In this document: one piece after another, positions 25,935 to 35,712 of the stretch
Numbering within the stretch: the first letter of the stretch is position 1
How the letters are laid out: every line of letters starts with the position of its first letter
DNA from: Neoluteolibacter marinus
Lineage (GTDB): Bacteria; Verrucomicrobiota; Verrucomicrobiia; Verrucomicrobiales; Akkermansiaceae
DNA: 64,000 bases
Direction of reading: 5' to 3'
Assembly: GCF_014904755.1 (NCBI RefSeq)
Contig: NZ_JACZFQ010000104.1
Location: 1 to 64,000, forward strand
Notes under the pieces: generated by a model
Told to the model about the DNA's origin: nothing
The model's database searches: none
What the model saw: only the letters and a program-made list of their open reading frames with translations
Translations under genes and position numbers: made by a program

Positions 25935-27017
25935 TCATGGGTTCGGATTTCGGCCCGCCAGCCACTCGACTGCATCGAGTTCACCTGACTTGCGTGATAC
26001 GCGGAAATACTCCCTGCAGAGTTCCGGTGATGACCGGTCAAGTAGCTCATAGGCTTCGCTGCCGGATTTGTTCATTTCAGCCTCCCTCTGGCTGAGTTGT
26101 TCCAAAAGGCGGCGGCTGGAGGTTTGCCCGTCGATTTGAAAATCTGCCGGCAAGTTTTGCAACACCACGGACTCCAGGGAAATCAACGAGCGCTCAATAT
26201 TGAGAGATCGGGAAGAGGAATGCTTCAGCATGTCGATCAAGTTCAGGGCAACCGACGCCTTCCGTGCCAGTTGCTCGGGATCCCCGCCTTCGACGGCCCG
26301 CAAGGCCAAGCCTCCGACAATCCCGTGTAGCTTTTTGGTCCACGCGTCGCCAGTTAGAATCAGGCCGCGTTCGATCTCATCGCTGCCTTCGGCTTTCCAC
26401 GCCTGGTCTTGGGCCTCCAAGATTTGATCCCGAAATCCATCGAGTTGGTCGAGACCCGCAGTTTGGGAAAGCAAGAGCTCACCTGCCTCGGAATCACCGG
26501 CGCGGAAGTTGGATTCTGCCGCGATGATGTAGCCCAATGCATCATTCGGAGCGAGCTTGATCAGGCGCATCGCATAATCCCGCTGGATCTCGCTTTGGCC
26601 CGACATCAGTGCCAAGGACGCTGCGGCAATGGGACTCTCTTCCGACATCTCGTCCAATCTTCCGGCGATTCTTTCATCCGGGTTCAGCGAATAGACGGCA
26701 GCGAGGGTGGGGGCATCGTCCCAGTTGTCTTCCACAAAGCCCGCGATTTTCGCGAGATCGAGGTGTTTGCCTCCTGCGCTGCTGGCCCGGAATCCGAATC
26801 CAATGCCGGAACGGGCGCTTCGATCGCGAGACCCGGTGTCATGGAATTGTCCGGTACTCACCGGTGCTGTTGCCTCTTTGTCCCTGTCAGGAGTCCTCGG
26901 CCGGCCGGTTCGCAGGAATGTGACGGAAGGATCGATGAGCGCGAGGATGCCAAGAAATACAAGCAACGAACACACAATGGCGCCCCAGGCCATTGAACGA
27001 GCCTTTGATTCCTTCAT
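25935..27017 (-). CDS. Membrane-anchored helical-repeat protein
   Basis: A 360-residue protein with one N-terminal membrane segment (WGAIVCSLLVFLGILALID) after a basic start MKESKARS. The remainder is long, charged and alpha-helical, with repeats that resemble tetratricopeptide helices (RDYAMRLIKLAPNDALGYII and AESNFRAGDSEAGELLL). No enzyme motif was seen. GC is visibly lower than in neighbouring genes. The ATG at 27017 overlaps the upstream gene's stop by 4 bases and the same layout is shared by that gene, so they form a coupled pair. Family not recognised; likely a protein-interaction scaffold. Confidence 0.62.
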   Translation of the reverse strand: MKESKARSMAWGAIVCSLLVFLGILALIDPSVTFLRTGRPRTPDRDKEATAPVSTGQFHDTGSRDRSARSGIGFGFRASSAGGKHLDLAKIAGFVEDNWDDAPTLAAVYSLNPDERIAGRLDEMSEESPIAAASLALMSGQSEIQRDYAMRLIKLAPNDALGYIIAAESNFRAGDSEAGELLLSQTAGLDQLDGFRDQILEAQDQAWKAEGSDEIERGLILTGDAWTKKLHGIVGGLALRAVEGGDPEQLARKASVALNLIDMLKHSSSRSLNIERSLISLESVVLQNLPADFQIDGQTSSRRLLEQLSQREAEMNKSGSEAYELLDRSSPELCREYFRVSRKSGELDAVEWLAGRNPNP

Positions 27018-28000
27018 GGCGTTTTGAACGGCTCGAGGACATCCTGGAGGTGCTTTGAAACCATCGCCGGCTCCAGTTCGTTCCACATTGGATTCATGCG
27101 TGGGTCAGGGGGATCCGTCCAGGCATCCAGCTTTGGCTTCAACTCGGCGATGAGCGCCGGATCATTCGACGTCCGCGAAGTTGAGGCCATGAGTCGGACG
27201 AGTGTCACTTGACTCGTGTATTCCTTCGCTTCCGGGGTAATGAATTGCGCGAACCCTCTGCCGTTGTCGATTTTTTCCAACATTGCTTGAAGCGCCTCAA
27301 TCCGCTCGCGTGGATCTTGTTCGACTTCAGGAGCCTTCCTGAGCGCGGCAAGCTGCGATTCATAATAGAACTTGCTGTCCAGCGCTGAGGTTACCAATCC
27401 AAGCTTCTCACGCTCTCCCAGGCTCGCCTGATGGTTCGCAAGGCACTTTGCTGCTCCTTCCCCGTAGCCGTGAAATTCGGCGGATGTCAGGGCGGCCTTC
27501 TTCAATTCTGCGGCTTCTTGGAACCGCCCTTGCTTCTCGAGGGCGTTCGCCAGGACCAGCTTGGCGTAGCCGTTGTCCGGCTGAAGCGCCGCCAGCTTCT
27601 GTGCCCAGCTGAGGGCTTCAAATGGCGTGGAAACACCGAGGGAGAGGATGTAGCATGCGTCCGGGTTGTCAGGGAACTTCTTCAGTTCTGCGAGGATCGC
27701 TGGCTGGGACGTGGTTCCAAGGTAAGTGACAATCCAAGCTTCCGGACTATAGCCGGCGGCCTCGAGGAAGTCCTCGAAGTCCTCAGCTGTGGCCGGATGC
27801 TTCCCGTCATAGATCTCGTTGAGTCTCGGGTCGATCGCGCGCCGGCTTCTCGCGCTTGTCTCCCTTCCGCCGGACAACTTGAGACGTGCCGATTCCAATA
27901 AGCCAGCTGCTCCCCCGGCCGAGTGGCCGCCAAGCCAAAAGAAGATGAGGATCAGAAGAATGACGATGATTGAAGATGCAATAATTGCCGCCTTTTTCAC
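27014..28000 (-). CDS. Membrane-anchored TPR-like protein
   Basis: A 328-residue protein with N-terminal transmembrane segment MKKAAIIASSIIVILLILIF followed by FWLGGH. The extracytoplasmic part has TPR-like helices (ALSWAQKLAALQPDNGYAKL and VLANALEKQGRFQEAAELKK). A Pro/Asn-rich C-terminus follows. It is the first gene of a pair with the protein at 25935, sharing topology, helical-repeat style, lower GC and a 4-base overlap. No homologous function is apparent to me. The upstream region to 28213 carries no other gene. Confidence 0.62.
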   Translation of the reverse strand: MKKAAIIASSIIVILLILIFFWLGGHSAGGAAGLLESARLKLSGGRETSARSRRAIDPRLNEIYDGKHPATAEDFEDFLEAAGYSPEAWIVTYLGTTSQPAILAELKKFPDNPDACYILSLGVSTPFEALSWAQKLAALQPDNGYAKLVLANALEKQGRFQEAAELKKAALTSAEFHGYGEGAAKCLANHQASLGEREKLGLVTSALDSKFYYESQLAALRKAPEVEQDPRERIEALQAMLEKIDNGRGFAQFITPEAKEYTSQVTLVRLMASTSRTSNDPALIAELKPKLDAWTDPPDPRMNPMWNELEPAMVSKHLQDVLEPFKTP

Positions 28001-28213
28001 TCTGCATCAATTGGTTGTGTTTCTCCGTGGATGGTTGGCTTTAAATTAAAGCCAACGGCGTTCTCCTTGCATTTAATGATTCGGAGATACTCGTTGCCAT
28101 CCATCTTTTAGGCATCCTCATGCCATGCGTCGTGATGAGATCAGGTCATGACCGGGCCTCGACCGCCGGTGGAACCCGGGTCGCTGGCATTGCCTCCCGG
28201 GTGAAACTGGCGG

Positions 28214-28543
28214 ATGCTTTCCCGGATGCTTGAAAGTCCCTACTTCCTGCCCGGCGCACTCGGCCTGCTGGCTGCGCTCCAGATCATCCTGCTGATCGCC
28301 CTGCTCCGATTGTCGGCGAAGGTGTCCCGCTTGTTCCGGCTGATCGCCTCGCCGGTGCCGCCGGCGAGCCAGGAACTGGCGGACCGCAAGGAAGCGGGCC
28401 AGGAACAGAGCCGGCGCTTCGAGGAATTCCTCGCCGAGGACCCGGGCCGGCGGGACTTGCCGAAGAAGGAGCAGTTCGCGGCCTTCCGGCGCTGGCGGGA
28501 CGAAAGGGGCCTGAATTGGAAAAATCCGGGAGACTCCGCGTGA
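28214..28543 (+). CDS. Small single-pass membrane protein
   Basis: A 109-residue predicted protein with one transmembrane segment (LPGALGLLAALQIILLIALL) and a charged cytoplasmic tail rich in Glu, Arg and Lys. The tail ends in a basic-aromatic block, RRWRDERGLNW. I do not recognise the family. It precedes the respiratory operon by 190 bases, but the gap carries the operon's own palindrome, so it is probably not part of that transcript. An alternative ATG at 28226 is only four codons inside. Moderate confidence that it is a real gene. Confidence 0.5.
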   Translation: MLSRMLESPYFLPGALGLLAALQIILLIALLRLSAKVSRLFRLIASPVPPASQELADRKEAGQEQSRRFEEFLAEDPGRRDLPKKEQFAAFRRWRDERGLNWKNPGDSA

Positions 28544-28672
28544 TCCTTTAAAGCGCAAGGGGGCCGGCGGAATTTTTGGGTCTCTAGCGGTTTTTCCGGT
28601 TGCCAGCCGGGGGCCGGTTTGCAAACTCGGCCGCCGCGCCGGAACACCTACCTGAAGGCGCTTCGAAAGAGC

Positions 28673-28690
28673 TTGTGAAAAATTTCACAA
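28673..28690. promoter_or_regulatory. Rex- or CRP/FNR-like operator upstream of ACIII operon
   Basis: TTGTGAAAAATTTCACAA is a perfect inverted repeat apart from the two central bases; one more pair at each side (28671-28692) extends it. It fits the Rex consensus TTGTGAAnnnnTTCACAA and also the CRP-type TGTGA-N6-TCACA. It ends 43 bases before the actA start, a position suited to control by NADH/NAD+ ratio or by a cAMP/oxygen-type regulator. Which protein binds cannot be decided from sequence. Confidence 0.7.
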
Positions 28691-28733
28691 GCGCCCTAAA
28701 TCGCCCCGCCGAGCACTCCGACGCCTCTCCGTC

Positions 28734-29435
28734 ATGGCTAATTTTTTCCCGCGCTGGACCAATTTTCTCCCTCTGAAGATCGCCGTTTGTGCGGGTGCCG
28801 TGGCCGGTGGCGCGGTGCTGGCTTTCACGTATTACGCGACTCCGAAGACCCTCGACGCCGGGTATCAGCCGTCGCAGCCGATCCCGTTTTCGCACAAGAT
28901 TCACGTCGATCAGCTGGGGCTCGATTGCCGTTACTGCCACTCTTTCGTGGATGTTTCGGGCCATTCGAACGTTCCCGGCAACAACACCTGCTGGAACTGC
29001 CACCAGCACGTCGCCAAGGACAGCCCGAAGCTGCAGCCGCTGCGCAACCGGATGGACCCGACGCTCGAGCATCCGGATTTCGGCAAGCCGATCGAATGGG
29101 TGCGCATCCACAAGCTGGCCGACTACGTGTATTTCAACCACTCGGCCCACGTGAACCGGGGGATTTCCTGCCAGAGCTGCCACGGCCAGATCAACCACAT
29201 GGAAGTGGTCTACCAGGAAAACAGCCTGTCGATGGGCTGGTGCCTTGAGTGCCACCGCGCTCCGGAGAAGCACCTCCGCCCGCTTGAGGAGGTTTTCAAC
29301 TTGAATTACAGCGACGCGGATGTCGCCAAGTACAGCAAGGACGCCGGGGTGAAGACCACCGAGGACCTTGGCCTGAAGCTGAAGGAGCACTGGCAGATTT
29401 CGCCGAAGACCTCCTGCGCGACCTGCCACCACTGA
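28734..29435 (+). CDS. actA: Alternative complex III pentaheme cytochrome ActA
   Basis: A 233-residue membrane-anchored c-type cytochrome. An N-terminal hydrophobic segment (LKIAVCAGAVAGGAVLAFTY) is followed by five heme-binding CxxCH motifs: CRYCH, CWNCH, CQSCH, CLECH and CATCH at the C-terminus. Five hemes match the ActA subunit of alternative complex III. It should accept electrons from ActB iron-sulfur clusters or quinol oxidation and pass them to ActE-type monoheme cytochromes. First gene of a 16-gene respiratory operon; the operator palindrome lies 43 bases upstream. Confidence 0.93.
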   Translation: MANFFPRWTNFLPLKIAVCAGAVAGGAVLAFTYYATPKTLDAGYQPSQPIPFSHKIHVDQLGLDCRYCHSFVDVSGHSNVPGNNTCWNCHQHVAKDSPKLQPLRNRMDPTLEHPDFGKPIEWVRIHKLADYVYFNHSAHVNRGISCQSCHGQINHMEVVYQENSLSMGWCLECHRAPEKHLRPLEEVFNLNYSDADVAKYSKDAGVKTTEDLGLKLKEHWQISPKTSCATCHH

Positions 29436-29475
29436 TTTCCACCGTTTTTCTGACTTCCTGCCTGCCTATCCGCCC

Positions 29476-32400
29476 ATGAGCAAACGCATCTGGCAACACC
29501 CCGAGGCTTCCGCCGACGACAACACCGTCTCCTGGCGTGGCGTCGGTCAGCTTGAGGATACCCCCGCTTTCCGCACCTGGCTGGACCGCGAATTCCCCCA
29601 AGGGGTTGCGGAAATGTCCGGTGAGGACGACCTGGAAACCTCGCGCCGTTCGTTCCTCAAGCTGATGGGTGCATCGACTGCGCTCGCCGGCTTCGGTATG
29701 GCCGCCTGCCGCCGTCCGGAAAGCTACATCGTGCCCTACAACAAGGCGCCCGAATGGGTCATCCCGGGCAAGGCGACCTATTACGCCTCGAGCATGCCGC
29801 GCGCTGCCGGCGCCACCCCGCTGGTGGTGACCACGTTCGAAGGCCGCCCCACCAAGCTCGCCGCCAACACGCTCCACCCGGACGCCTCCGGGACCGATGC
29901 GTTTGCGCAGGCTTCGGTTCTCGATCTCTACTCGCCGTCGCGTTCGCGGACCCTGCTGAAGCAGGGCAAGCCGGGATCGCGCGACGAACTGGCCGTGGTC
30001 TTCGCCGAACTGGCCGCCGACGCTTCGGCCAAGGTCGGATTTGTCTTCGGCCGCGACGTCTCGCCGACCCGCAGCCGCCTGGTGAAGGAGCTTGCCGCCA
30101 AGTTCAGCGCGGCGAAGTTCTACGCCTACGAAGCCTTCGAAGGCAGCGCCGACAAGGTGCTCGGCAACGGTGTCCGCCAGGTCGCCGACTTCTCCAAGGC
30201 CGACCGCATCCTTTCCCTCGATTGCGATTTCGCGTCGCTCGATCCCCAGGGGCCCACCGTACCGTTCTTCGTCCGTCGCCGGCCTGAGGGCAAGGGCTAC
30301 GACAAAAAGGCGGACGCCGCGTCGATGAACCGCCTCTATGCGGTCGAGAGCGCCTTCTCGATGACCGGCGGCATGGCCGATCACCGTCTGCGCGTGGCGC
30401 CCAGCCAGTTGCTCGGTGTCGCGGCCCAGGTCGCCCGCAAGCTCGGCCTGAACGGACTGGTTTCGAACGTCGCCCCGATCACCGACGCCAAGCAGTTGGA
30501 GTGGATCAATGCCATGGCGGATGACCTCCAGGCCTCCGGCGGCAAGTCGCTGGTTTTGGCCGGCTCCCGCCTCCCGGAAGCGGTCCAGGCGCTCGCGCTG
30601 GCGATCAACGACAAGCTCGGCAACATCGGCGACGACAAGCCGCTGCGACTGGTCCGCACCGAAGCGCAAGACCTCGGCGATCTCGCCCAACTCCAGGCCG
30701 ACCTCGACGGCGACGTGGTGGAGACCCTTTTCCTGCTGACTCCCGCCAACCCGGTGTTCGACGCCCCGGCCGACGCGGAGTTCGCCGCTTCGCTGGCCAA
30801 GGCCAAGACGGTCATCCACCTCGGACCCCGCACCGATGCGACCGCGCTTGCATCGACCTGGCACGTCCCGGCGGCCCACTACCTCGAAAGCTGGTCCGAC
30901 GCCCGCACTTCCAGCGGGGTTTACACGGTCGTCCAGCCGATGATCCTTCCGCTCTACGACGCCTGCGCCAGCGAGTTGGAGCTTCTTTCCGCCCTGTTGT
31001 CCGATGACGGCAAGCTGCTCACCGGCGAAGGCGAGGAAGGCAAGGCTTCGCCCGCCTACGACGCCGTGAAGAAGACCTTCGAGGCGATCGGCGGCAAGGG
31101 CAGCGAACCGTGGAAGAAGCTGCTCCGCGACGGATTCCACGCCAGCTCCACCTATGAGACGGTGGCTGCCAACGTTCCGTCCGCTCCGGTGGCCGCGGTC
31201 CCGGAGGCGAAAGGCTACGATGTGGTCTTCTCGACCGATGCATCGGTCTTTGATGGTCGCTGGATCGACAATGCCTGGCTCCAGGAAGCCCCGGATCCGA
31301 TTTCCAAGATGACCTGGGACAATGCCGCGCTGATCGCGCCGCAGACCGCCAAGGACATGGGCATCTACGACGAGATCGTCGCCCTCGAAACCTGGAACAG
31401 CTCGACTGGCCCCGACGGGGAAGGGGAGCACCGGACCGGCCCGATGATCAAGGTCTCGGTCGGCGGCAAGGAGCTTGAGATCGCGGTGATGATTTCCTTC
31501 GGCCAAGCCGAGAACACCATCGTGATCCCGCTCGGCTACGGCCAGGGCTTTGACAAGGAGGACGAGTTCGACCGCGGTGCCAAGGACACGGGAACCGTGG
31601 GCCTGGTCGGGGTGAACACCGGCTTCAACGCCTACCCGCTGCGCACGGCCGCGACTTCCTACTTTGCCACCGGCGCCACCGTCGCGAAAACTGGCCGCCG
31701 CTACCCGATCGCCTGCGTCCAGGAGCATCACGCGATGTATGGCCGCGCGCTGGCCCGCGAGATCTCCACCATCGACTCCGGCGATCACAAGGGCGACTTC
31801 GAGGAGCAGCTTCACAACGTGAAGAAGCAGGGCATGGACGCCCACGCGCCGAAGAACATTTCGCTCTACAAGACCGAGGGTAAGGACGGCAAGCCGCACC
31901 TCAGCGACCCGCTCCACCAGTGGGGGATGACGATCGACCTGTCGTCGTGCATGGGCTGCAACGCCTGTCTCGTCGCCTGCCAGTCGGAGAACAACATCCC
32001 GGTGGTCGGCAAGAGCCAGGTCGCCCGCGGCCGCGAAATGCACTGGATCCGCATGGACCGCTACTATGCGCTGCCGGGCGGCAACCAGGGCGAGAAGGAG
32101 AACGACAAGATCTTCGACCCCGGCAACCCGGCGCTCGTGCCCCAGCCGGTGGCCTGCGTGCAGTGCGAAAGCGCTCCCTGCGAAACCGTTTGCCCGGTCA
32201 ACGCCACGGTGCACACCGAGGACGGCCTGAACGCGATGGCCTACAACCGTTGCATCGGCACCCGCTACTGCGCGAACAACTGCCCTTACAAGGCGCGCCG
32301 CTTCAACTTCTTCGACTACAACAAGCGCAACCCGCTGGTCGCCCACAACCTCTACCGGGGTCCCTTCGGCGAGAAGCAGGTCGGCGAGGCACCGCACCTC

Positions 32401-32832
32401 CAGCGCAATCCGAACGTCTCGGTCCGCATGCGCGGTGTCATGGAGAAGTGCACCTACTGCGTGCAGCGCCTCAAGGACGCCAAGATCCGCCAGAAGCGCG
32501 GCCAGAAGCAGGAGGCGCTCGCCGCCGGCAAGCCGTCGACCGAGATGACGGTCAATACCCACACCCTCCGCATCCCTGCGGACTCGGTGAGGGTCGCCTG
32601 CCAGGAGGCTTGCCCGGCCGACGCCATCGTCTTCGGCAACCTTCTCGATTCGGACTCGACGCTTCGCAAGATCCGCAGTGAGGACAATCAGCCGGTGCTC
32701 GAGCGGAACTACGACCTGCTCCAGTACATCGGCACCAAGCCGCGCACCAGCTACCTCGCCCGGGTGAAGAACCCGAACGAAAAGATGCCCGACGCCGCCT
32801 TCATCGGCAAAGCCACCATCCACATGCACTGA
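29476..32832 (+). CDS. actB: Alternative complex III iron-sulfur subunit ActB
   Basis: A 1118-residue fusion of a molybdopterin-oxidoreductase-like domain (no molybdenum cofactor expected in ACIII) and a four-cluster ferredoxin domain. A twin-arginine signal [20 protein letters not shown] lies near residue 57. The C-terminal cluster motifs are [25 protein letters not shown], then [11 protein letters not shown] and CTYCVQRL with ACQEACPAD. In the third group, Thr replaces one cluster Cys (CIGTRYC), consistent with a 3Fe-4S cluster. It sits on the periplasmic face and relays electrons within the complex. Spacing to actA is 40 bases. Confidence 0.92.
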   Translation: MSKRIWQHPEASADDNTVSWRGVGQLEDTPAFRTWLDREFPQGVAEMSGEDDLETSRRSFLKLMGASTALAGFGMAACRRPESYIVPYNKAPEWVIPGKATYYASSMPRAAGATPLVVTTFEGRPTKLAANTLHPDASGTDAFAQASVLDLYSPSRSRTLLKQGKPGSRDELAVVFAELAADASAKVGFVFGRDVSPTRSRLVKELAAKFSAAKFYAYEAFEGSADKVLGNGVRQVADFSKADRILSLDCDFASLDPQGPTVPFFVRRRPEGKGYDKKADAASMNRLYAVESAFSMTGGMADHRLRVAPSQLLGVAAQVARKLGLNGLVSNVAPITDAKQLEWINAMADDLQASGGKSLVLAGSRLPEAVQALALAINDKLGNIGDDKPLRLVRTEAQDLGDLAQLQADLDGDVVETLFLLTPANPVFDAPADAEFAASLAKAKTVIHLGPRTDATALASTWHVPAAHYLESWSDARTSSGVYTVVQPMILPLYDACASELELLSALLSDDGKLLTGEGEEGKASPAYDAVKKTFEAIGGKGSEPWKKLLRDGFHASSTYETVAANVPSAPVAAVPEAKGYDVVFSTDASVFDGRWIDNAWLQEAPDPISKMTWDNAALIAPQTAKDMGIYDEIVALETWNSSTGPDGEGEHRTGPMIKVSVGGKELEIAVMISFGQAENTIVIPLGYGQGFDKEDEFDRGAKDTGTVGLVGVNTGFNAYPLRTAATSYFATGATVAKTGRRYPIACVQEHHAMYGRALAREISTIDSGDHKGDFEEQLHNVKKQGMDAHAPKNISLYKTEGKDGKPHLSDPLHQWGMTIDLSSCMGCNACLVACQSENNIPVVGKSQVARGREMHWIRMDRYYALPGGNQGEKENDKIFDPGNPALVPQPVACVQCESAPCETVCPVNATVHTEDGLNAMAYNRCIGTRYCANNCPYKARRFNFFDYNKRNPLVAHNLYRGPFGEKQVGEAPHLQRNPNVSVRMRGVMEKCTYCVQRLKDAKIRQKRGQKQEALAAGKPSTEMTVNTHTLRIPADSVRVACQEACPADAIVFGNLLDSDSTLRKIRSEDNQPVLERNYDLLQYIGTKPRTSYLARVKNPNEKMPDAAFIGKATIHMH

Positions 32833-32872
32833 TCCCGGTCAGTCCATCCCGTCACCTGCCCATTTCCTGATC

Positions 32873-34369
32873 ATGGCCACCGCCACCGAACACGCTCCGA
32901 GCCCGAGCCGCCAGGGACCGAAACTTCCGGTCCTCGAGCGCGAGAAGCTCATCCTGAACGGCCGCTCCTACCACTGGATCACCGAGCGCATCTGCGGAGT
33001 GCTTGAGAACCGCCAGCCATTCCTCTGGTGGTTGCTCTTCATCCCGAGCGCCCTGATCGCCATGATCGGCGTCGGTTTGGGCCTGACCTACCTGGTCTCG
33101 ACGGGGGTCGGTGTCTGGGGCATGTCCAACCGCTCGTTCTGGGGCTGGGACATCACCAACTTCGTGTTCTGGATCGGTATCGGCCACGCCGGAACCCTGA
33201 TTTCCGCGGTCTTGTTCCTGACCCGCCAGAACTGGCGGACGTCGATCAACCGCGCCGCCGAAGCGATGACCATCTTCGCGGTGATGTGCGCCGGCATCTT
33301 CCCGGCCTTCCACGTCGGCCGTGTCTGGATGGCCTGGTTCCTGGCCCCGATCCCCAACGCCAATGCGATCTGGCAGAACTTCAAGTCGCCGTTGCTGTGG
33401 GACGTGTTCGCGGTCTCGACCTACTTCACCATCTCGCTGATCTTCTGGTACCTCGGCATGGTGCCGGACCTCGCGACCATCCGCGACCGCTGCAAGCCGG
33501 GCCTGCGCAAGATGCTTTACGGGATCTTCGCGATGGGCTGGCGCGGCGGCAACCGCCAGTGGAGCCACTACGAAATGGCCTACCTGCTGCTGGCCGCCCT
33601 TTCGACCCCGCTGGTGCTTTCCGTGCACTCGGTCGTGTCCTTCGACTTCGCCACCTCGATCGTCCCCGGCTGGCACACCACCATCTTCCCGCCCTACTTC
33701 GTCGCCGGCGCCATCTTCGGTGGCTTCGCGATGGTGCTCACCATCATGGTTCCGGCCCGCACGCTCTACGGCCTGCAGGACCTGATCACCATGAAGCACA
33801 TCGACAACATGGCGAAGATCATCCTGCTGACCGGCACCATCGTCGGCTACGCCTACCTGATGGAGCTCTTCGTGGCCTACTACTCGGGTGCGAAGTATGA
33901 AATGGACGCCTTCAAGTTCCGCATCACCGGTCCCTACTGGTGGGCCTACCTGGCGATGATGTCCTGCAACGTGCTGTCGCCGCAGTTCTTCTGGTTCAAG
34001 GCCTGCCGCGAGAACCTCTGGGTCGTCATGGCCGTCGCCATGTGCGTGAACGCCGGCATGTGGTTCGAGCGCTTCGTGATCATCGTCGGCACCCTCGGCC
34101 GCATGTTCCTGCCGGGCGACTGGAAGACCTACAGCCCGAGCTGGGTCGAGATCGCGCTCTTCGTCGGCACCATCGGCATGTTCCTGGCGCTGTTCCTCCT
34201 CTTCCTCCGCTTCCTGCCCTGCATCAACATTGCCGAGGTGAAGTGGACCCTGCGCGAATCCGACCCGCATTTCGACGACCATCACGATCATCCCGACCAC
34301 GGCGCCGCCGTCGAGCCGGCCTACCAGCACGAGCTTCATTCCAAAGACGCCGCGGAAGCCAAGGCCTGA
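32873..34369 (+). CDS. actC: Alternative complex III membrane subunit ActC (NrfD-like)
   Basis: A 498-residue integral membrane protein with about ten hydrophobic helices, related to NrfD/PsrC. It is expected to hold the quinol site of ACIII and may take part in proton translocation. Landmarks are a [20 protein letters not shown] helix and the [18 protein letters not shown]-type loop region around [19 protein letters not shown]. The C-terminus is His-rich ([11 protein letters not shown]). Translation begins [15 protein letters not shown], a soluble tail before the first helix. Lies between actB and actD with 40- and 47-base spacers. Confidence 0.92.
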   Translation: MATATEHAPSPSRQGPKLPVLEREKLILNGRSYHWITERICGVLENRQPFLWWLLFIPSALIAMIGVGLGLTYLVSTGVGVWGMSNRSFWGWDITNFVFWIGIGHAGTLISAVLFLTRQNWRTSINRAAEAMTIFAVMCAGIFPAFHVGRVWMAWFLAPIPNANAIWQNFKSPLLWDVFAVSTYFTISLIFWYLGMVPDLATIRDRCKPGLRKMLYGIFAMGWRGGNRQWSHYEMAYLLLAALSTPLVLSVHSVVSFDFATSIVPGWHTTIFPPYFVAGAIFGGFAMVLTIMVPARTLYGLQDLITMKHIDNMAKIILLTGTIVGYAYLMELFVAYYSGAKYEMDAFKFRITGPYWWAYLAMMSCNVLSPQFFWFKACRENLWVVMAVAMCVNAGMWFERFVIIVGTLGRMFLPGDWKTYSPSWVEIALFVGTIGMFLALFLLFLRFLPCINIAEVKWTLRESDPHFDDHHDHPDHGAAVEPAYQHELHSKDAAEAKA

Positions 34370-34416
34370 CCGGGTATTTGGCACTTCGAACTTCAATCCT
34401 TGGAACTTTCCCAACA

Positions 34417-34971
34417 GTGAGCACCACCCGCAAACGCGTCTACGGCTACCTTGCCGAATTCCCCAGCGCCTCCGCCCTCTACAAGGCGGCTGAAAAAGTG
34501 CGCGATGCCGGCTTCCGCAAGTGGGACTGCCATACCCCCTATCCGGTCCACGGCCTCGACGGCGCGATGGGCATGAAGCGGTCGATCCTGCCGTGGTTCG
34601 TCTTCTTCGGCGGCATGCTCGGCACCTGCACCGGCTTCGGGCTGGCCTACATCACCCAGGTGGACATCTACCCGACGGTCGTCCAGGCCAAGCCGGCGAA
34701 CATCTTCACCGTCCCCGCGTTTTTTCCGATCATGTTCGAGCTGACGATCCTGTTCTCGGGTTTCACGACCCTGTTCGGATTGCTCGCGCTGATGAAGCTG
34801 CCGCGGCTCAACCACCCCTTGTTCGCAAGCCGCCAGTTCCACCGGGCCACCGACGATGCCTTCTTCGTCGCGATCGAGGCCCGCGACCCGAAATTCAGCC
34901 CCGACGGCACCCGCCAGTTCCTCGAGGACATCGGCGGCAAGAGCATCGAACTCGTCGAAGAAGAGGACTGA
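34417..34971 (+). CDS. actD: Alternative complex III subunit ActD
   Basis: A 184-residue membrane protein with two helices: WFVFFGGMLGTCTGFGLAYI and FPIMFELTILFSGFTTLFGL. It starts with the soluble segment VYGYLAEFPSASALYKAAEK, and has the CHTPYPVHGLDGAMGMKRS motif found in ActD (DUF3341) proteins. I use the GTG at 34417, because an upstream open frame runs inside actC. ActD is a structural subunit that contacts the membrane arm. Spacer to actE is 30 bases. Confidence 0.9.
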   Translation: MSTTRKRVYGYLAEFPSASALYKAAEKVRDAGFRKWDCHTPYPVHGLDGAMGMKRSILPWFVFFGGMLGTCTGFGLAYITQVDIYPTVVQAKPANIFTVPAFFPIMFELTILFSGFTTLFGLLALMKLPRLNHPLFASRQFHRATDDAFFVAIEARDPKFSPDGTRQFLEDIGGKSIELVEEED

Positions 34972-35001
34972 TCCTCGCGCACCCCTTTCCGATTTCCCGC
35001 A

Positions 35002-35691
35002 GTGAAATACTTCTTCCTCGCCTACGCGATCATCGCAGCACTCTTCATCGGCCTGATGCCGACGAGGGGAGCGAAGTCCCCGAACGCCCCCATCCGGTTG
35101 TTCCCGGACATGGATGAGCAGGACAAGCTCAATGCCCAGAAGCCGGACGAGTTCTTCGCCGACGGCCAGGGCTCCCGTCAGCCGGTCGCCAACACCCAGC
35201 CGCTGGGTTTCAACGCGGAAGGCCTCGCCGAGATCGGCGGCATCCCCGAGCCTGAATTCGGCGGTGGCACCGGCTACTACGCGACCGGCGGCATCGACGG
35301 TTACTTTGCCAACGGCATGCCCGGGGAAATCGGCCTTGATGACGAGAACGTCGCCGCATTCCTCCACCGCGGACAGGAAGCTTTCGACATCAACTGCGCG
35401 ATTTGCCACGGCAAGTCCGGCGACGGCCTGGGGATCACCGGCCAGTTCGGGGTGCCCGGCATCGCCAATCTGACCCAGGACACCTACGGCCAGGCCGCCT
35501 ATCCGGATGGCCGCCTCTTCGACGTGATTTCCAACGGCAAGGGCAACATGGGCGGCTACAAGCACAATGTCGCCCTGCGTGACCGGTGGGCGATCGTCGC
35601 CTACGTCCGCGCTCTGCAAACCGCCCGCAAGGCTCCCTACGACGCCGTCAAGGAAGCCTTCGACAAAGGAATCGCCGCCCAGGCCCAGTAA
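35002..35691 (+). CDS. actE: Alternative complex III monoheme cytochrome ActE
   Basis: A 229-residue c-type cytochrome. The N-terminus MKYFFLAYAIIAALFIGLMP is a membrane anchor or signal. A single CxxCH heme site, CAICHGKSGDGLG, lies near residue 132, with candidate Met ligands farther along (GKGNMGGYKHN). This is the ACIII monoheme subunit that passes electrons from ActA to the following cytochromes or oxidase. GTG start. Next gene actF begins after 21 bases. Confidence 0.88.
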   Translation: MKYFFLAYAIIAALFIGLMPTRGAKSPNAPIRLFPDMDEQDKLNAQKPDEFFADGQGSRQPVANTQPLGFNAEGLAEIGGIPEPEFGGGTGYYATGGIDGYFANGMPGEIGLDDENVAAFLHRGQEAFDINCAICHGKSGDGLGITGQFGVPGIANLTQDTYGQAAYPDGRLFDVISNGKGNMGGYKHNVALRDRWAIVAYVRALQTARKAPYDAVKEAFDKGIAAQAQ

Positions 35692-35712
35692 TCTCCCGCT
35701 TTCCCCACCGAA

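Noticed and set aside
29296-32829. Very long open frame (about 1,177 codons) on the minus strand over actB
   Set aside because: It is antisense to actB, whose motifs are complete; the translation has low-complexity Gly/Val/Arg composition with no family features, typical of a shadow frame in high-GC DNA.
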